Positions 13,526 to 26,058 are shown, counted from the stretch's first letter. The stretch is DNA of 64,000 nucleotides from Lanius collurio (GCA_020086605.1 JACBWW010000050.1:766664-830663), one strand, 5' to 3'. Translations and numbers: made by a program. The notes: generated from the sequence alone by a model not told the origin.

Positions 13526-13542
13526 GGGAGGGGAGGGAGGGG
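13526..13542 (+). other. G-quadruplex motif
   Basis: The + strand reads GGG-A-GGGG-A-GGG-A-GGGG, four G-runs separated by single A loops. Single-nucleotide loops are known to favour very stable parallel quadruplexes. It is on the non-template strand of C1orf21, so the intronic RNA would also carry it. No function is implied by sequence alone. Confidence 0.85.
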
Positions 13543-13770
13543 TGTAATACCAAGCTCCTTCTGCCCGAGGTGGCACGGTTCATGCTGGGATAAAGGAGGT
13601 AAGTGGGCTGGGGACCCCTGGCCCCCTGCCCCTGGCATCTGCAAGGGCAAAGGTGGGGCTTCCTCCAGGCAGAGCTGCTCTGAGCAGCACTAGGACAGAG
13701 AGGGCAAAGTGCTGGGCCCCACTTGGGGAAGGTGCATTCCAGATTCATGGAGGAAAATACCTTTAGAGTT

Positions 13771-13924
13771 CTGGATGCCTGGTGTTCCATCCCTGGAAGG
13801 GTCCAAGGCCAGGTTAGATGGGGCTTGGAGCAACCTGGGCTAGAGGAAGGTGTCCCTGCTTGTGGCAGGGAGTGGCACTGGATGAGCTGTAGGGTCCTGT
13901 CCAGCCCAAACCTTTGTAGGATAC
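13771..13924 (+). repeat. CR1 LINE 3' fragment
   Basis: The sense CR1 blocks 'ggttagatggggcttggagc', 'aggaaggtgtccctgctt' and a terminal 'cagcccaaacctttgtagga' are present. Only about 150 bp remain. The 189-codon - strand frame at 13479-14048 runs through it and is rejected as a gene. Confidence 0.88.
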
Positions 13925-15831
13925 TTAGAGGAATTTTGCACTCTACTTTTCTAAGATGATACCTAGAAAATCCCCTGGGAATATGTATTATTTTCCTCGA
14001 GTCTTTGTTGACAGGGCCTGAGTTGACACATTTTGCACGGCATGCCATTCGAGGTTCCCTTTCTCAGAGAGATGAGAATTACACAATCATCCTTTGGATT
14101 TTTTTTCCTCCAGAGTCTGAGATCCTAAACGAATACTGCTCTATCACTATCAGTACTAAGTAATTATAGCATTTCAATTTTCATAACCCAGCCTCTCCAG
14201 TGTTTTTTGCAGCTGTAATAGAAGTGCACAGAAATGACATTGTTACTGGAGCCATTTATTTTAAATGCTGTGCAATTAGCTCATTTCCATATTACCCATT
14301 TAGTTTCAAATTTGCATTGATATTTTTCAAAGAATGGTTTCTCATAATGAATTTATGACAGTTTTAGCTCATTCCACTTACGGGTCACTGCACATTATAT
14401 AGACATCAAAGTAAATGATTGCATTGGGTATTAATATTCTTTTTCTTCTGGATTCCATTAACATGGTTCTAGTGAAGAAGTATTCATTTTTCCTCCAGTA
14501 TTTAATTCTGAAAATTTAGAAGATAAGTGAATACCATTAATAAATATTTTTAGCAAGTCAGAAAGTCATATAAAAATTACTGTGCTCCAAGTGCATTTCT
14601 GCAGACGAGCCCTTATTTCCTTCTTTCCTCTTTGTTGAATAAATCTGCACAGTGTCCTATGGTGAGGTAGGATTATACAAGTTTTCAAGCTCTTGATAAA
14701 TGTGATTTTAAAGTAGAAAGCTTAAAAATATATAATTATATTTCTTTTAAAGTGTAGTAAAATAACAGTGTCCAGAAGCAACATGTAATTGCAGACTTGA
14801 TGTGGAGAAAATGTGGCAGTGATGGGCAGCTCTCAGAAACATGGTTCAGGACCAGCCCACGTTGTTCATGGAAATGATTCTTGCAAAACCTGCAGAGGCA
14901 TTCCCATTATCACTTGTGGAAGCAGGTGATTTTCCATACAGGTTGTGTTGTTTCCATGCCTGTATCATTTTAACAGGTGAGTTTCTACCTGGGATTCCCC
15001 CCCCTGCCCCCTGGGAAAGCTGATGCTGCTGAGGAGGATGGACACAGAGCTGTTGCTGAAACAGAGGAGTCAGCAGTCATGGCAAGGTGGCACATTCTTG
15101 ATTTAAGAATTTCTTCCATGATTGTGAGGACTGAGAACCTTCAGATTGTTTTTTATTCTTTTTGATTTTTTTTTTTTTTAAGAACTTGAGCATCTCCACA
15201 CTTGCAGAACTGAAGCTTTAAGAAATATGAGCTGTAGGATTTTGCAAGTTGTCAGCAAGAGAAGCTCTCTGTATCCTCTGTTTTGGTACTTGCTATTCAG
15301 CAATTGCCTAGTAGGTGTTAATTATTAACTCTGCTCTTTTGGAACAGAGGATAAGGCAAGATACAGGCAGAATGGAACATGCAGAAATACCTAAAATCAT
15401 CAGAAGTCACTGACAGAGACTAAAGCTGTAAATCCAAGCAGCTGCTATGGCCTGAGAGTCCCAGTTTGGAGCACTCCTGACCACTGGTTAGCTGTGATGT
15501 CTTGACCACCTTGTGATAGTGGCAAAGTAATTCAGCCTATCATCTGTTCACATTTAATTCTAGATATTATGTGGGCCTGCTCACACTTTCTTTTCAGGGA
15601 CTCCTTGAGTCGAGGTGGTTGTGGAGGAAATGTAGGGCCCAGGATTTCCGTATCTGGTGAGGTGTTAAATTTCAGACTGTTGTAGAGTATGGAGATAACA
15701 ACAAATTCCTCCATAGGTACTTCGTTAGATGTTTACCCGTGCAGCCTTTGTGGTCTCTCAGTTTTAATCTGAATATAGTACTCTATCTGGTACAGAGGGG
15801 GGAGGGATGTGCCATTTTAGACCCCAAACCA

Positions 15832-15939
15832 ATACAGATGTGGTGCCTAGGGAGGTGGTTAGTGGTGGCCTACACAGTGCTGGGAGAATAGTTGGACTAG
15901 TGATCTTAGAGGGATTTTCCAACCTTTGTGATTCTATGA
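15832..15939 (+). repeat. CR1 LINE 3' terminus, divergent subfamily
   Basis: The segment includes 'gatgtggtgcctagggagg', 'gttggactagtgatcttaga' and the terminal 'cctttgtgattctatga'. These match the 3' end of the CR1 type whose tail reads gatcttagag-gtcttttccaacc. It is degenerate and 5'-truncated. Confidence 0.8.
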
Positions 15940-16203
15940 ATTTATTAATTTTGATACATTGGAGCTGAGGTGAAGCTCTTGGAGGGGTGTGACTTTTAGG
16001 GCTGGTTTCAGGCAGATCCTTTGTACAGTCAATGTGTTTTGGCTGAAACTTGTTTTTACTGCAGGTGTTTTTTTCAATAGAAAGCGTTTTCTTCTGAAAA
16101 CTTTCCTAACCGGTGTCTTTGAAGAGCAGTTAAAGGAGGTGAACTTGAATCTGGTCAAATGAAAAATGTGAAGATCTCCAGCATCCAGTTTTGGGGATTT
16201 AAC

Positions 16204-16260
16204 CATAAAATCTCAGAAGATTTGGGTTGGAAGGGTCCTTAAAGCAGTCCAGAGCCCAAG
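16204..16260 (-). repeat. CR1 remnant, antisense
   Basis: A short piece reading 'gatttgggttggaagggtcc' followed by 'ttaaagcagtccagagcc' matches the antisense CR1 3' terminus. Beyond about 60 bp the similarity is lost. Confidence 0.7.
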
Positions 16261-18560
16261 GAGGAATGTGCCTTAGTGGGAGTTAAGTGACCATTCCAGG
16301 AAGAGGTTGGAGGGGTGAAGGAGGAAGGGAAAAAAATGACAGGAAGGGGGAAAAGGAGCAGAAGCACCACAAGGAGAGGTGAGAAGAGACTCAGAGGGCT
16401 CTCTGCAGCCCTGAACTTCTCTTCTTGCCATGAACAGCACATGAGAGCAGCGTGTTGCATAATCCAGAGTTGTCATTATTTGACAAACAATTTTGTAACT
16501 TATATTTTCAAATTAACATTTTCAGCTTTGAATTTGCCACTATTTTTTAAAAGCCCTGTTGCTCCTCTGTTCTGGGATTAGAAAATCAGAAGCTCTCAGT
16601 CCACTTCGTACCATTATTGTTTTGAAATAACTTGGATTTTGTCTCCTTTTTTACACGAAAAATGCCTTTTTTCTCCAGAATCCAATACACATGAGGCTTT
16701 CTTCATCACCTGAGTTATTTTTAGCTTGGTTTTTTCCCCCGTTCATCCTGATTATTTAGTAAGAAATATTAAAAAATACCTTTACAGGCAACATAAACTA
16801 GAAGATCTAAGAGTGAGGAGTACTCCCACGAACACAAGTTGTAGCAGAGAGCACAGAGAGTTAATTATTTAACTAAGCTTCAAGTAGACAATGTCTGTTG
16901 TACTGAATGAGCATGAAATGTTACTTTCCTGTTTCAGTAGTCACTACTTTGGTTAGGTTTCCATCTCTTAGGCAATTCTGTGCTCGCATCATCCTTGAGC
17001 AGGAACATTCCCACCACTGCAGCCAGAGTTTTGTGTTTTCTTGCTCCATATTTTGGTTGTGCTTCACCACTAGATGTGAGCAAAGGTGAGAAATGTTTCA
17101 CGTTTGTTGTGGAAAAAATGTTTTCCTCAAAATTGCTTGAAACTATGGTGAACATTTTTGAGTGGATTTCTTTTCTTAATTCTTCCAGGGAAATGCGGGG
17201 TCTGGGCAGGGGCTGGGCTACCCAGGCTTAGGCTTTTTGGGATGTGAGGGCGCACATGGGCAGGAAGGATCTTGATTTAATGGTGTCTTCTCCAGGGAAA
17301 GGGAAGGAGAGCTGGAGACAGCTGCTGGGGTGGCTCATTAGCTGCATTAATGGGTCCTTCAGCTCTTTAGCCTTAATTGCTGTGTGCTCAGGGTGACAGG
17401 ATTGGCAAGTCCAGGTTTCCCGAGGAGCTGGGGTGAACTCCCTCACCTGTGTGTGCATCCTGGGAGTGCTGGGAAGGGCACAGCACCCTCACCTGTGCCC
17501 TGCCCAGGGGCTCTGTGCTGCTGGGGTGCTGTGCAGCCATGGGGTGACCCTCAGGGAGCAGGTGAGTGAGCCAAGAGGGGGGATTTATCCCTGGTGGTGG
17601 ATCAAAGCAGGATGGGTGTAACCTCTGCTCACAGCTGAGGAGACTGACGACATTCCTGATGTTCTTGGGGTGTTGCTGGTGCCCTGTACAGCCCCCCTCC
17701 CCAGGAAAAAGGAGCTGGGCTGCCTCCAACTGAACTAGAAGTGCTTCAGCCACCTCCAGGAATAAAACAGTGAGTGTATCCATCCATCTGCATCCATTCC
17801 TACACCAGGGCTGGAAGGGGCTCAGCCTCATCTGGTTTTCACTATAATTTAGCTTTTGGACTTTGGTTGTTTCCCTTTGATTTTGTGGCTAGCCAAGACC
17901 AGCTGCTCTGCAGGCAGCTGGGAGACTCAAATGTGTGTTGGAAGAGATTTCTGCATTTCAGTTGGTGGAAAGAAGACTAAGAAATTGGACTGGGAGAAAG
18001 GAAAACAATGTAAGAATATAACCTTCAAGAGTTCAGGGTTTTTTTAAGCAAGAAAAAGTCAGGAACAGAAAGAAAACCCCTATGGAAATAAGTTTATGTC
18101 AGTAAAGGCAAGTACTTTGATATTCTGAACAAGCTGAGCATATAATTCAGACTCTTGTGCATACAGAGTTTGGAATTACATGTAGGTATGTTAAACAATC
18201 TCCTGAATAATTTCTAATGGAAAGCAATGGTTTATACAGATACTAAAGTAATACTAACATAAGTTAATATGCAGCTACATATTTGTTCCTGATGGGAAGA
18301 AAACCTTTTTTTTTTCCTTAAGATTGTTTGTTCCTTGCTCCTGGAAGAAGCAGTGTTGGAGCTCAAACAGAGCTCTCAGTGCTCTGCTTTCATCTCCCAC
18401 ACTTGGTCTGTGTGGACCATGTGCTTCTCTATCTAATATGTAATCTTTCCATGGGATACCATCAAAGACAGGCAGCTTTAAAAAAAAATTCAAGCCAACA
18501 GATAATCTCTGCATGGGAACACAGAGCCAGTGCTTCTTAATAAGGTAATCATATTATAAT

Positions 18561-18573
18561 TGTGTGTGTGTGT
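18561..18573. repeat. Short (TG)n microsatellite
   Basis: A run of six to seven TG dinucleotides sits in AT-rich intronic sequence. It is short and may be polymorphic. Confidence 0.85.
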
Positions 18574-18904
18574 ATTTAAATGTAGTTTGTACTGCAGCAG
18601 CACCTGAAGGCAAGTGTTGGGAATCAGAAGCAGCTGCTCTACCTGCAAACACAGCAAGAATGGGCTCACATATTACCAGTTCTTCCACAAAATTTCATCC
18701 AAACGAGTACTTTTATTCCAAAATCCTTGTACTTCCAGGAGAGTGACCTTGGAGGAGGGAGTGTCCAAAACCATGGGTGTTAAAAAAAGGGCCCAACCTG
18801 TTGAAGGGAAAATTATGTGACAGAGGGGTCAGTGCTGTCCTCCTCCCCCGCTATGGGCTTACAAAAGAAAGGGACCTGAGACAAGGATGTGGAGTGAGAA
18901 AATT

Positions 18905-19141
18905 GAGGGGGAATGGCCTCAAACTGCCAGAGGGCAGCATCAGATTAGATATCGGAAAAATTCTTTCCTGGCACAGGTTGCCCAGAGAAGCTGTAGCTAC
19001 CTCATCCCTGGAAGTGTCCAAGGCCAGGCTGGATGGGGCTTGGAGCAACCTGGGCTAGTGGAAGGTGTCCCTGCCCATGGCAGGAGGTGGAATGAGATGC
19101 ATTTTAAGGTGCCTTCCATCCCAAACTCTGTGATTCTGTGG
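18905..19141 (+). repeat. CR1 LINE 3' fragment (left arm of an inverted pair)
   Basis: The sense CR1 blocks run from 'gagggggaatggcctcaaac' through 'ggctggatggggcttggagc' to the terminal 'ctctgtgattctgtgga'. A second CR1 copy in the opposite direction lies about 255 bp downstream (19397-19545), so the two form an inverted repeat within one intron. Confidence 0.92.
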
Positions 19142-19396
19142 ATATTTGGATGTTGGGCTCCATGATGTGGAGGAGCAATTTGGGAGTGGGAGGGAGTGCC
19201 ATCAGGCTGCCCATTATCCCTTGGTTTTCTCCTTTCCTTTAGCCTGTCAAAGAAACAAAGCTGCTGTGAGAGAGAGGAGGGATAGATTTGGCTGTCAGGT
19301 ATGATGGAACCCAGAGGATGATTTGGTTGGAGCAATGCTGGTAGTGTGGCACTTCTGCTGAAATGCTGTGGCTTTGCCAGATCACCTTTTCCTTTT

Positions 19397-19545
19397 CATG
19401 GAATCTTGGAATCACAGGGTGGGAAGGGACCTTAAAGATTGTATGGGCAGGGACACCTTCCGCTATCCCAGGTTGCTCCAAGCCCTATGCAGCCTGGACA
19501 CCTCCAGGGATGGGATGTCAGGCAGCTTCTCTGGCATCAGCTACT
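19397..19545 (-). repeat. CR1 LINE 3' fragment, antisense (right arm of an inverted pair)
   Basis: The antisense CR1 begins 'catggaatcttggaatcaca', then 'gtgggaagggaccttaaag', 'gggcagggacaccttccgct' and 'ggttgctccaagccctatgc'. About 20 bp normally present after the first block are missing. It is complementary to the CR1 copy at 18905-19141. Confidence 0.9.
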
Positions 19546-20167
19546 TCTTTGTTGACTTGGAGAGCATGTTCCCTTAGCAAAGCAAACACCTGAGCTGGGC
19601 ATAGGAAGTCTTAGCCCTTTCAGGTGACTGCTGGGGGCTCTGAAATAACCAGCTTCAAGTTTCTTCATAGTGTCAAAGAGTGAGTCAAGGTCAAAATGTA
19701 CCTTCTTTTTTTTTCCTAAGGGCTTGGCTGCATGCACAAGTTTAGCAGCTTGTATATTTGTGGGATTTGTTGCTTCTGGAGATCTCCTGGCTCTCTAAGT
19801 CACTGTGTCCTGCCCAGCTTTTCCGAAGATTAACATCCATATGCGAAAGCTGCCTCTGAAGTGTTTACACTCATTTCCTTTCTGGGGAAAACATTCAGCA
19901 CTGAAACAGGGCTTGGGTGACGGCAGATGTGAGGAGATGGTGGCACATCTTTCCAGAATACAGCTCGTTCTTAGCTGGTTGTGTATGGACTTCTCTGCCT
20001 CCTCGTTTCCTTTTTTTCATTAAAAAAGCAAGCAGAAATCTCTTCCTGAGCTGAAGGCATCTTTCAGCCTCACAGCAAACCCATCCTGGAGCTGGCCACC
20101 AGCCAAGCCATCGCTCGCCGCAACCTGCACACCATGTAACTCCTCTAAGAATAGCCCTGGTGCTCTT

Positions 20168-20198
20168 TTAAAAAAAAAAAAAAAATCAAAAAAAGGCT
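20168..20198. repeat. A-rich simple repeat
   Basis: An oligo-A run is followed by 'tcaaaaaaagg', in unique intronic sequence. No adjacent retroposed sequence was recognised, so it is called a simple repeat rather than a retrogene tail. Confidence 0.8.
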
Positions 20199-21779
20199 AT
20201 TTTAGCAATGTATTATCTTCATCCCTTCTGTAAAGCAGTGGAGTTTGGAGATGATTTTTCCCCCACACCGTTGTTCCTCCCGCAATGAGCTGTTGCTAAT
20301 GCCGAGAAATATTTTTGGGCTTAATTCAGTGAGTCAGGGCTTAACCGTAAATTGGTCATGGGATGGAAGGGATTCAGATTGTCTGTTACCCAGGGTCTGG
20401 TTTCAGCCATTTCAGAAACATGAGCAATTTCTCAACTGACAGTAATTAGACTCATATAACTCTCTCTGAGATGATCTAAGGCGAGGATTAATTATAAAAG
20501 TTTCTCGATGTTAGAACATACTTCTTTAGTTAAAGTTTGGCATGCTTTCATTTTATGATGAGCATGAAAGAATGTTCCTGTACTTAAAATCCCTAAATAC
20601 ACCATTCTGTCATGCTGTGTAAATACCCATATTTGTGAGTGTATGTAAACAAATCTGTTAAATGGGAAAAACACATAAAAGTCCCGTGCGCCAAGAGCCG
20701 ATGGAAGGGCTCATGGAGTGGACTGGGCTATTCCTTGTGGGCCTGGTTGGGTTTTGGAAGCTGTTCTGGCTCTACTTAATTTCTCACTTAAATAAACAAA
20801 TTATAGTTGTTTTCTCTATCTTCATTAAAAAATAAGTAACCTAAGTGCCCTGACATGCTTCTTTTGTCTCCATAGACAGGGGCTTTGCCAGGGCCAGCTC
20901 AGTGGGTTCTTCATGGAGCTGGGGATCCCGTAGTCCAATGTTAAACCACCTCCTTTGGCTGTATTGCCTTAAAAAAGTCTCTTAAAAATGTGAGATGTGT
21001 AAAGAGCCAGTTCACATTAGCCTCATCAGGTTTGCCTTGTAGAAAACCTAAATAAAAGTGGTTGGGTGGGATTATGGAAGGCTTGGCTTGACTTGATGGC
21101 GTAGATTCACAAAAGGCTAGATGGGATGACACATCTTCTCTATGTTCCTTATTTTCCTGGGGGTAAATTCCAGCTGATTCTCACAGCATAATAGCAGAGT
21201 ATTCCCAGTTAATGTTTGAAAAACTTGTCCAAGTTTTCATTTTGTTCACTTTTTTACTTCAAAAATCTATTTGCTTATGATTAAGTCACATAGCCAAACA
21301 GTGATGTAATTTTTTTGCTATCCTACTTCTGCGAGTACTTTAAAAGAGAAGAGATCCAAATCTGGCTTCTTGGCTGCTGTGTTTGAAGTCTTTTTTTTCT
21401 AGAAAAACATTGCATTAGCCTGTCCTTAAGCTCTGAGAACAGAAAATTGTTGGGGGGTTTTTGCTTGTAATAAATTTAGACTTAGATTCATATCATAGGT
21501 TAATGTTTTTAATAACCTGACACTCCAGATCTCCCTTGCTTTATGGCCTGCACTTATGAGTCCTGCATTATGGATGCTGAAGATTACTATGAGAATGTAA
21601 GTTATTGAACTGATTTTATGATGGTGGCATAGAGGATGAAGCTGAGTTCACTTAAGGAAATAAAACGAGGCAAACAGACTAAAATATTAACAAAGTGTTT
21701 TGTGTCATGGTGGGTGATTTGCAATTCATTGAAACCCTTTTGTAAAGTGGTGCTCCAGCATCACTCGCTGTCCAGTCTT

Positions 21780-21815
21780 TATTGTCCCCAAACTCGGCCC
21801 AGTTTGGGGACAATA
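21780..21815. other. Perfect 15-bp inverted repeat (hairpin)
   Basis: The left arm at 21780-21794 (t + attgtccccaaact) pairs perfectly with the right arm at 21801-21815 across a 6-nt loop, cggccc. It is directly followed by a 14-bp tandem duplication at 21814-21841. It lies in the large C1orf21 intron, away from recognised repeats. Such structures commonly arise by template switching during replication (general knowledge). Confidence 0.93.
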
Positions 21816-21841
21816 CCTTTGAGACAGTACCTTTGAGACAA
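21814..21841. repeat. 14-bp tandem duplication next to the hairpin
   Basis: Two adjacent copies of 'tacctttgagacag/a' overlap the right edge of the inverted repeat at 21780-21815. The copies differ only at the last base. Confidence 0.93.
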
Positions 21842-24710
21842 AATGTATTGGATCCACTTTGAGTTTACAAGTGGTGACAGATTAATTTGGAAAGACAGAT
21901 TGCAAACATGCATCATGGCCCTGGTCTGAGTCCTAGTAAAGTGATGTATGGCTGGTGCAGAATGATAAAAATTCATATCAGGGGAACAGCTTAATTAACT
22001 ATTCTTGATTAAAGTAGTACAGTATGTGAATTTAATAGCTTGTCTTCAGAAGCAGAATGTGAAATCACTTATTACTTTGGTGTATCTTGCTGGCAAATAG
22101 GGAGCTGCCAGCAGTTCTTTGTGATTAATTGAGTTTAGAGGAACTTAACACTGGGGTGGGAGATACCAAATAATTATTCTGCTCTTGCTTCAAGCTCATT
22201 GCCTTACATGAATGAAGAAGTTGTCAGGAACAAAGTTGTGGGAGTGGACTAGGAAAAAGATTGAGAGCTGAAATAGGATTGATAGCCAGGAGTAGTATTG
22301 GTAGAGAAGGGAAGGCATATTGGGATTGTGAAGGATACAGTGCAAGGACTGGAGTGCTGCCATCAAACTGTTAGTTAAACATGTTACTGGTCCACTTGCA
22401 TGTCCTCGCGGTCCTTGGGATGGTTGTAGGTGTGGAGAGCAGGAGAACATTGTGTCTCACTGCTGTCACCTTGGAGGCTGAGGAGCTCCAGTTCATGGGG
22501 TATTTTCTCTGCTTCATGTGGCATTGTCGTCATTCTTGTTCTCTGAGACCTTCCTGGTGCCTGTAGCCAAGTCACGCATTCTGCAGCCATCCCAGCTTCT
22601 AAATGCATCAGGACGAGGCCTGGCTTGGTTGCAGGAGCAGGATACTGATGGCTGGTGTCCAGTAAACTTCTAGATCCTGTCCAGCAGAGCTACTGCATAA
22701 GCTAGTGCTTCCATGTTGGTTGTTTAATACTGATACATCAGTATATTATTGTATCCTGTTGGTTATTTCTGCCAGTGTACTACCTAGGACTTGGGCCTTG
22801 TTGGAATGATTTCCTGGCTTTTTCTTTCTCTCCAAGTTGTCAAGATAACTTTGAATCCTGCAAAACGAAGTCTTTCCTGGCTTGATGCTCTCTGTGGTTT
22901 TGGAAAGCAGTTGTAGTCTCCAGTTCATTACTATTCATCATCCCAGTCTCTAGTGAAAATCCAGCTCCAGGACAGATACCAGCAAAATCCTACTTGATGT
23001 ATTCCTCCACTTTAACAATGTTCTATTGTGAAGTGCCTTCTTCTCAGCCAGATTTGCACTTTGGTGTTAGTCAAAGCTTAGATTCAGCCACTCTAATCAA
23101 TTAGCACAGATCTGTAAGTAGTGAACTTCTGACATCATTATATTATGTCAAAATGAGCTTGGGAGAAGGATTTTCTCATCCTCTTTAAAATAGTACACAA
23201 ATCCTGCTTTACATTTCTTTCAGAATCAGTACCTTCAATATATTTACACGTGAACTCATCTGAAGAACTTTCCTGATTCCAATCATTGACAGTTTTCAGG
23301 GCATTTTTTCACTTTAAATAGGTAAATATTCTAGTTGGATGGCTGAGCATTGCTGCTGCTTTACAGTAGGGTGAAAACAGGATCCTAGAGCAGCTATCCT
23401 GGCTTGGAAGCTGGGCCTCTGCACACCTGTGACTGAGCCAAGATGCATTCAGGTTTGCTCCTAATTTTTTCCTGATCCAAGATGAGGAAATAGGGTTCCT
23501 AATGTTTTCCTAATTTGTTAGGTTTGTATATGGGATTTACCTTGGCTAGTGTTACTGAATGTCTGGGTTCTGAATTACACAGCAAAGAGGTTTCCTTGAG
23601 AGAAACTCATTCCCCCTGGTGTCCCTCTCCTGGGAGCTGGGCTTACTGCAACAGGTGGGCTGGCTAAAATGAGTAGGACAGCCTGTGGCTGAAGATGTTG
23701 TACCCTACAGTAAAGAAATATAAAGTCCAAACTTCTTAAGGACATGTCTGTGTCAACACATTTTGCTTGGGGATACATGGGTCGCAGAAGCTGCTGCTGC
23801 AAATTACACCTCATTATAAGATACCTTGGTTTGTATTTTATGAGTGCTTTGAAAAAATTAGCAACGTTCATTAATAATGTGGCCAGTGAACTCAAATTGC
23901 CTGACGATGCTGTTCTATGCACACAGTGGAAAAATCGATCAGTTTAATCCAAGGTAAAGCTGTCTGGCTCTCCAGAGGCGGAGGCTGCCTTGGTTGCTAA
24001 GGGCTGGAAATCATTGCCTGACGCTAATTGAGTAACATCCAGCAGTTGTGAGGCTGAATCTTCCAGTCTGGTTTGGCTCACAGAGGCTGAGTGTCTCAGT
24101 GAAGTGTGTTTGTCATACTGCAGTCCTACAGGATTAAGAGTGTTTGGATTCGTTTGATCTGATGCATTCCAACAATACTAAATAAGTTCATTTTTTATTG
24201 TCCTTTGCATCTTCTATTTTTCTGGCTGTAAAAGTCCAGCATCTTACTTTTTGGAAACTTAGCTGTGATATGACAAATATTTCTGGCCAGTATTTGTAGC
24301 TCTGGTGGGACTTGAAGAATTCTTGGCTGGCTTTTCCAGTAGGCTGATAGCTGAGACCAAGTATAACAAGAAGCAGAGTGCTGCATGTAGAATTAAATCA
24401 TATTACTACTTATTATATCATTTTTCTTGTCTCAGAATTATTAACTGTACTCTGGTTTTTGTGATAAATAGCAACTCTACAGTGTTTAAATCGATACTTT
24501 GATGTTAAAGAATTTTAAACAACACTTTGAGAGATCTTTCTGTCTTTCAGCAAGATAATTATGCTGCAAAATTTGCTTTCCTAATTCATTTGGGAAGTCC
24601 AGTTTATTGAATGTTTGGGATATAGGACTTATTCCTGATATGTCTGTGGTTTCTCCTCTGCAGTCTTCTTTGTTTAGTGTCAGACCTGAGTCAAATGGCC
24701 CTGAATTGTG

Positions 24711-24858
24711 GCTGTCCCGCCCCTGGAAGTGTCCAAGATCAGGTTAGATGGGGCGTGGAGCAGCCTGGGCTAGTGGAAGGTGTCCCTGCCCATGGCAGGG
24801 GGTGGGATGGAATGAGCTTTAAGGTCCCTTCTGACCCAAACCACTCCAAGATTCCGAA
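24711..24858 (+). repeat. CR1 LINE 3' fragment
   Basis: The sense CR1 3' end contains 'ccctggaagtgtccaagatc', 'ggtgtccctgcccatggcag' and 'cttctgacccaaaccactcc'. Only the last 150 bp are retained. Confidence 0.9.
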
Positions 24859-25977
24859 TTGACTGTGAAGTTGCAGTCTTAATGAGAGAAGGACCTGCTG
24901 AGAGGAGAATAAATACCTTTAGATCTTGAAAAATATTCTCAGAACACGTATTGTGCTATTAATGTTGTCCAGAGTTTCTGGTCAGTTCAGGAGAGCATGT
25001 GCTGAGTGTCCATGGTTGTGGCTGTGCAGTTCCCCCAGGGCCCAACATGCCTAATATTAATATTAATTGAAAGCGATTTTAAGCCCCAGGAATTTGGAGC
25101 TTAAACTAAACTCTGAATTTGAGGATTATGAACAGACTACCTAATCATCTAAGCGTTTGTATTCCCAGATAAGCCTTGACAACATCCTGAGCATTCCCTG
25201 CACCCCAGCTGCAGAGTGAGCTGCTTGATGTGCCCTTTGAAAAGTGAGGGGATGGGGGAGAGAGCTGAGAACCATCCCAGTCTGGGGCTGGGTGATGACA
25301 TCGCTCACTTGGTGCTGCTGAGCAGCAGGAAAGTCCATGGGGGAGCTGGAGAAGAGAGTCCATGGGCACAGGAGCTCAGGTTTGAGGCAGGAACTCGGGT
25401 GAGCAGCACATGGCAAGGCCTTGCAATGGCTGAGGCAAAGCAGCAAGCTTTACTGTGCATAGTAACAGAAAGGCTTTAATGATCCTAGAACTTAATTAGG
25501 ACAGTGCAGTGTTACCACCTGCTTATTTATAGCTATAAGTTTAGGCCATGTGTGACTCTTCATTTAGAAGAAAGGAGTACAGGAGCCTTGGCTGAAAGGA
25601 ACGTATTTCCTTCTGCTCATTGCACTCAGATGAGCACTGTTGTTTAAGAGAAGTTTAAACATCATAAAATGTGCCCTCATCTTGTGATCCCCAGCTGCTG
25701 TTTGCCCTTCCTTCCTCTGCTGAAGGTCATTTCAGCAATTTTGCCAATAGCACAGGATGCTGTTCCTGTAGCGAGTTGTTCGCCCATCTTCCCCCTCAGC
25801 TTTCCCTCCCCACAGGCCTTACCCAGCTGTTCCAAACAGAATCCTTCCAGCATGGAGTCATTACTGTTATCATCATGTTTAATAGCTGCAAAATAAGTCT
25901 TCAGCTCATGCTGGAAGAGTTGTGCAGGCCGTGATTCAGAAGAGCAGTGAATGGGCCTGTGCACCATTGACCCACAT

Positions 25978-26058
25978 GGGATTTAGGCACCTCTGTGATA
26001 TGAAATGGGTCCTTGAAGGGGATTTAGGCACCTCCATGGCATGAAATGGACCTTTAAG
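25978..26058. repeat. Imperfect 41-bp tandem duplication
   Basis: Two neighbouring copies each contain 'gggatttaggcacct' and 'atgaaatgg', with a period of about 41 bp. The 'atttaggcacct' wording resembles an old interspersed repeat motif seen in sauropsid genomes (from memory, unverified), so this may be a relic of an older element rather than a recent duplication. Confidence 0.75.

Noticed and set aside
13479..14048. 189-codon - strand frame
   Set aside because: It reads through a CR1 copy in the opposite direction (13771-13924); its composition is typical of CR1 shadow translation.
17388..17831. 147-codon - strand frame
   Set aside because: No recognisable domain, no splice context and biased composition; it is likely chance in a GC-richer intron patch.
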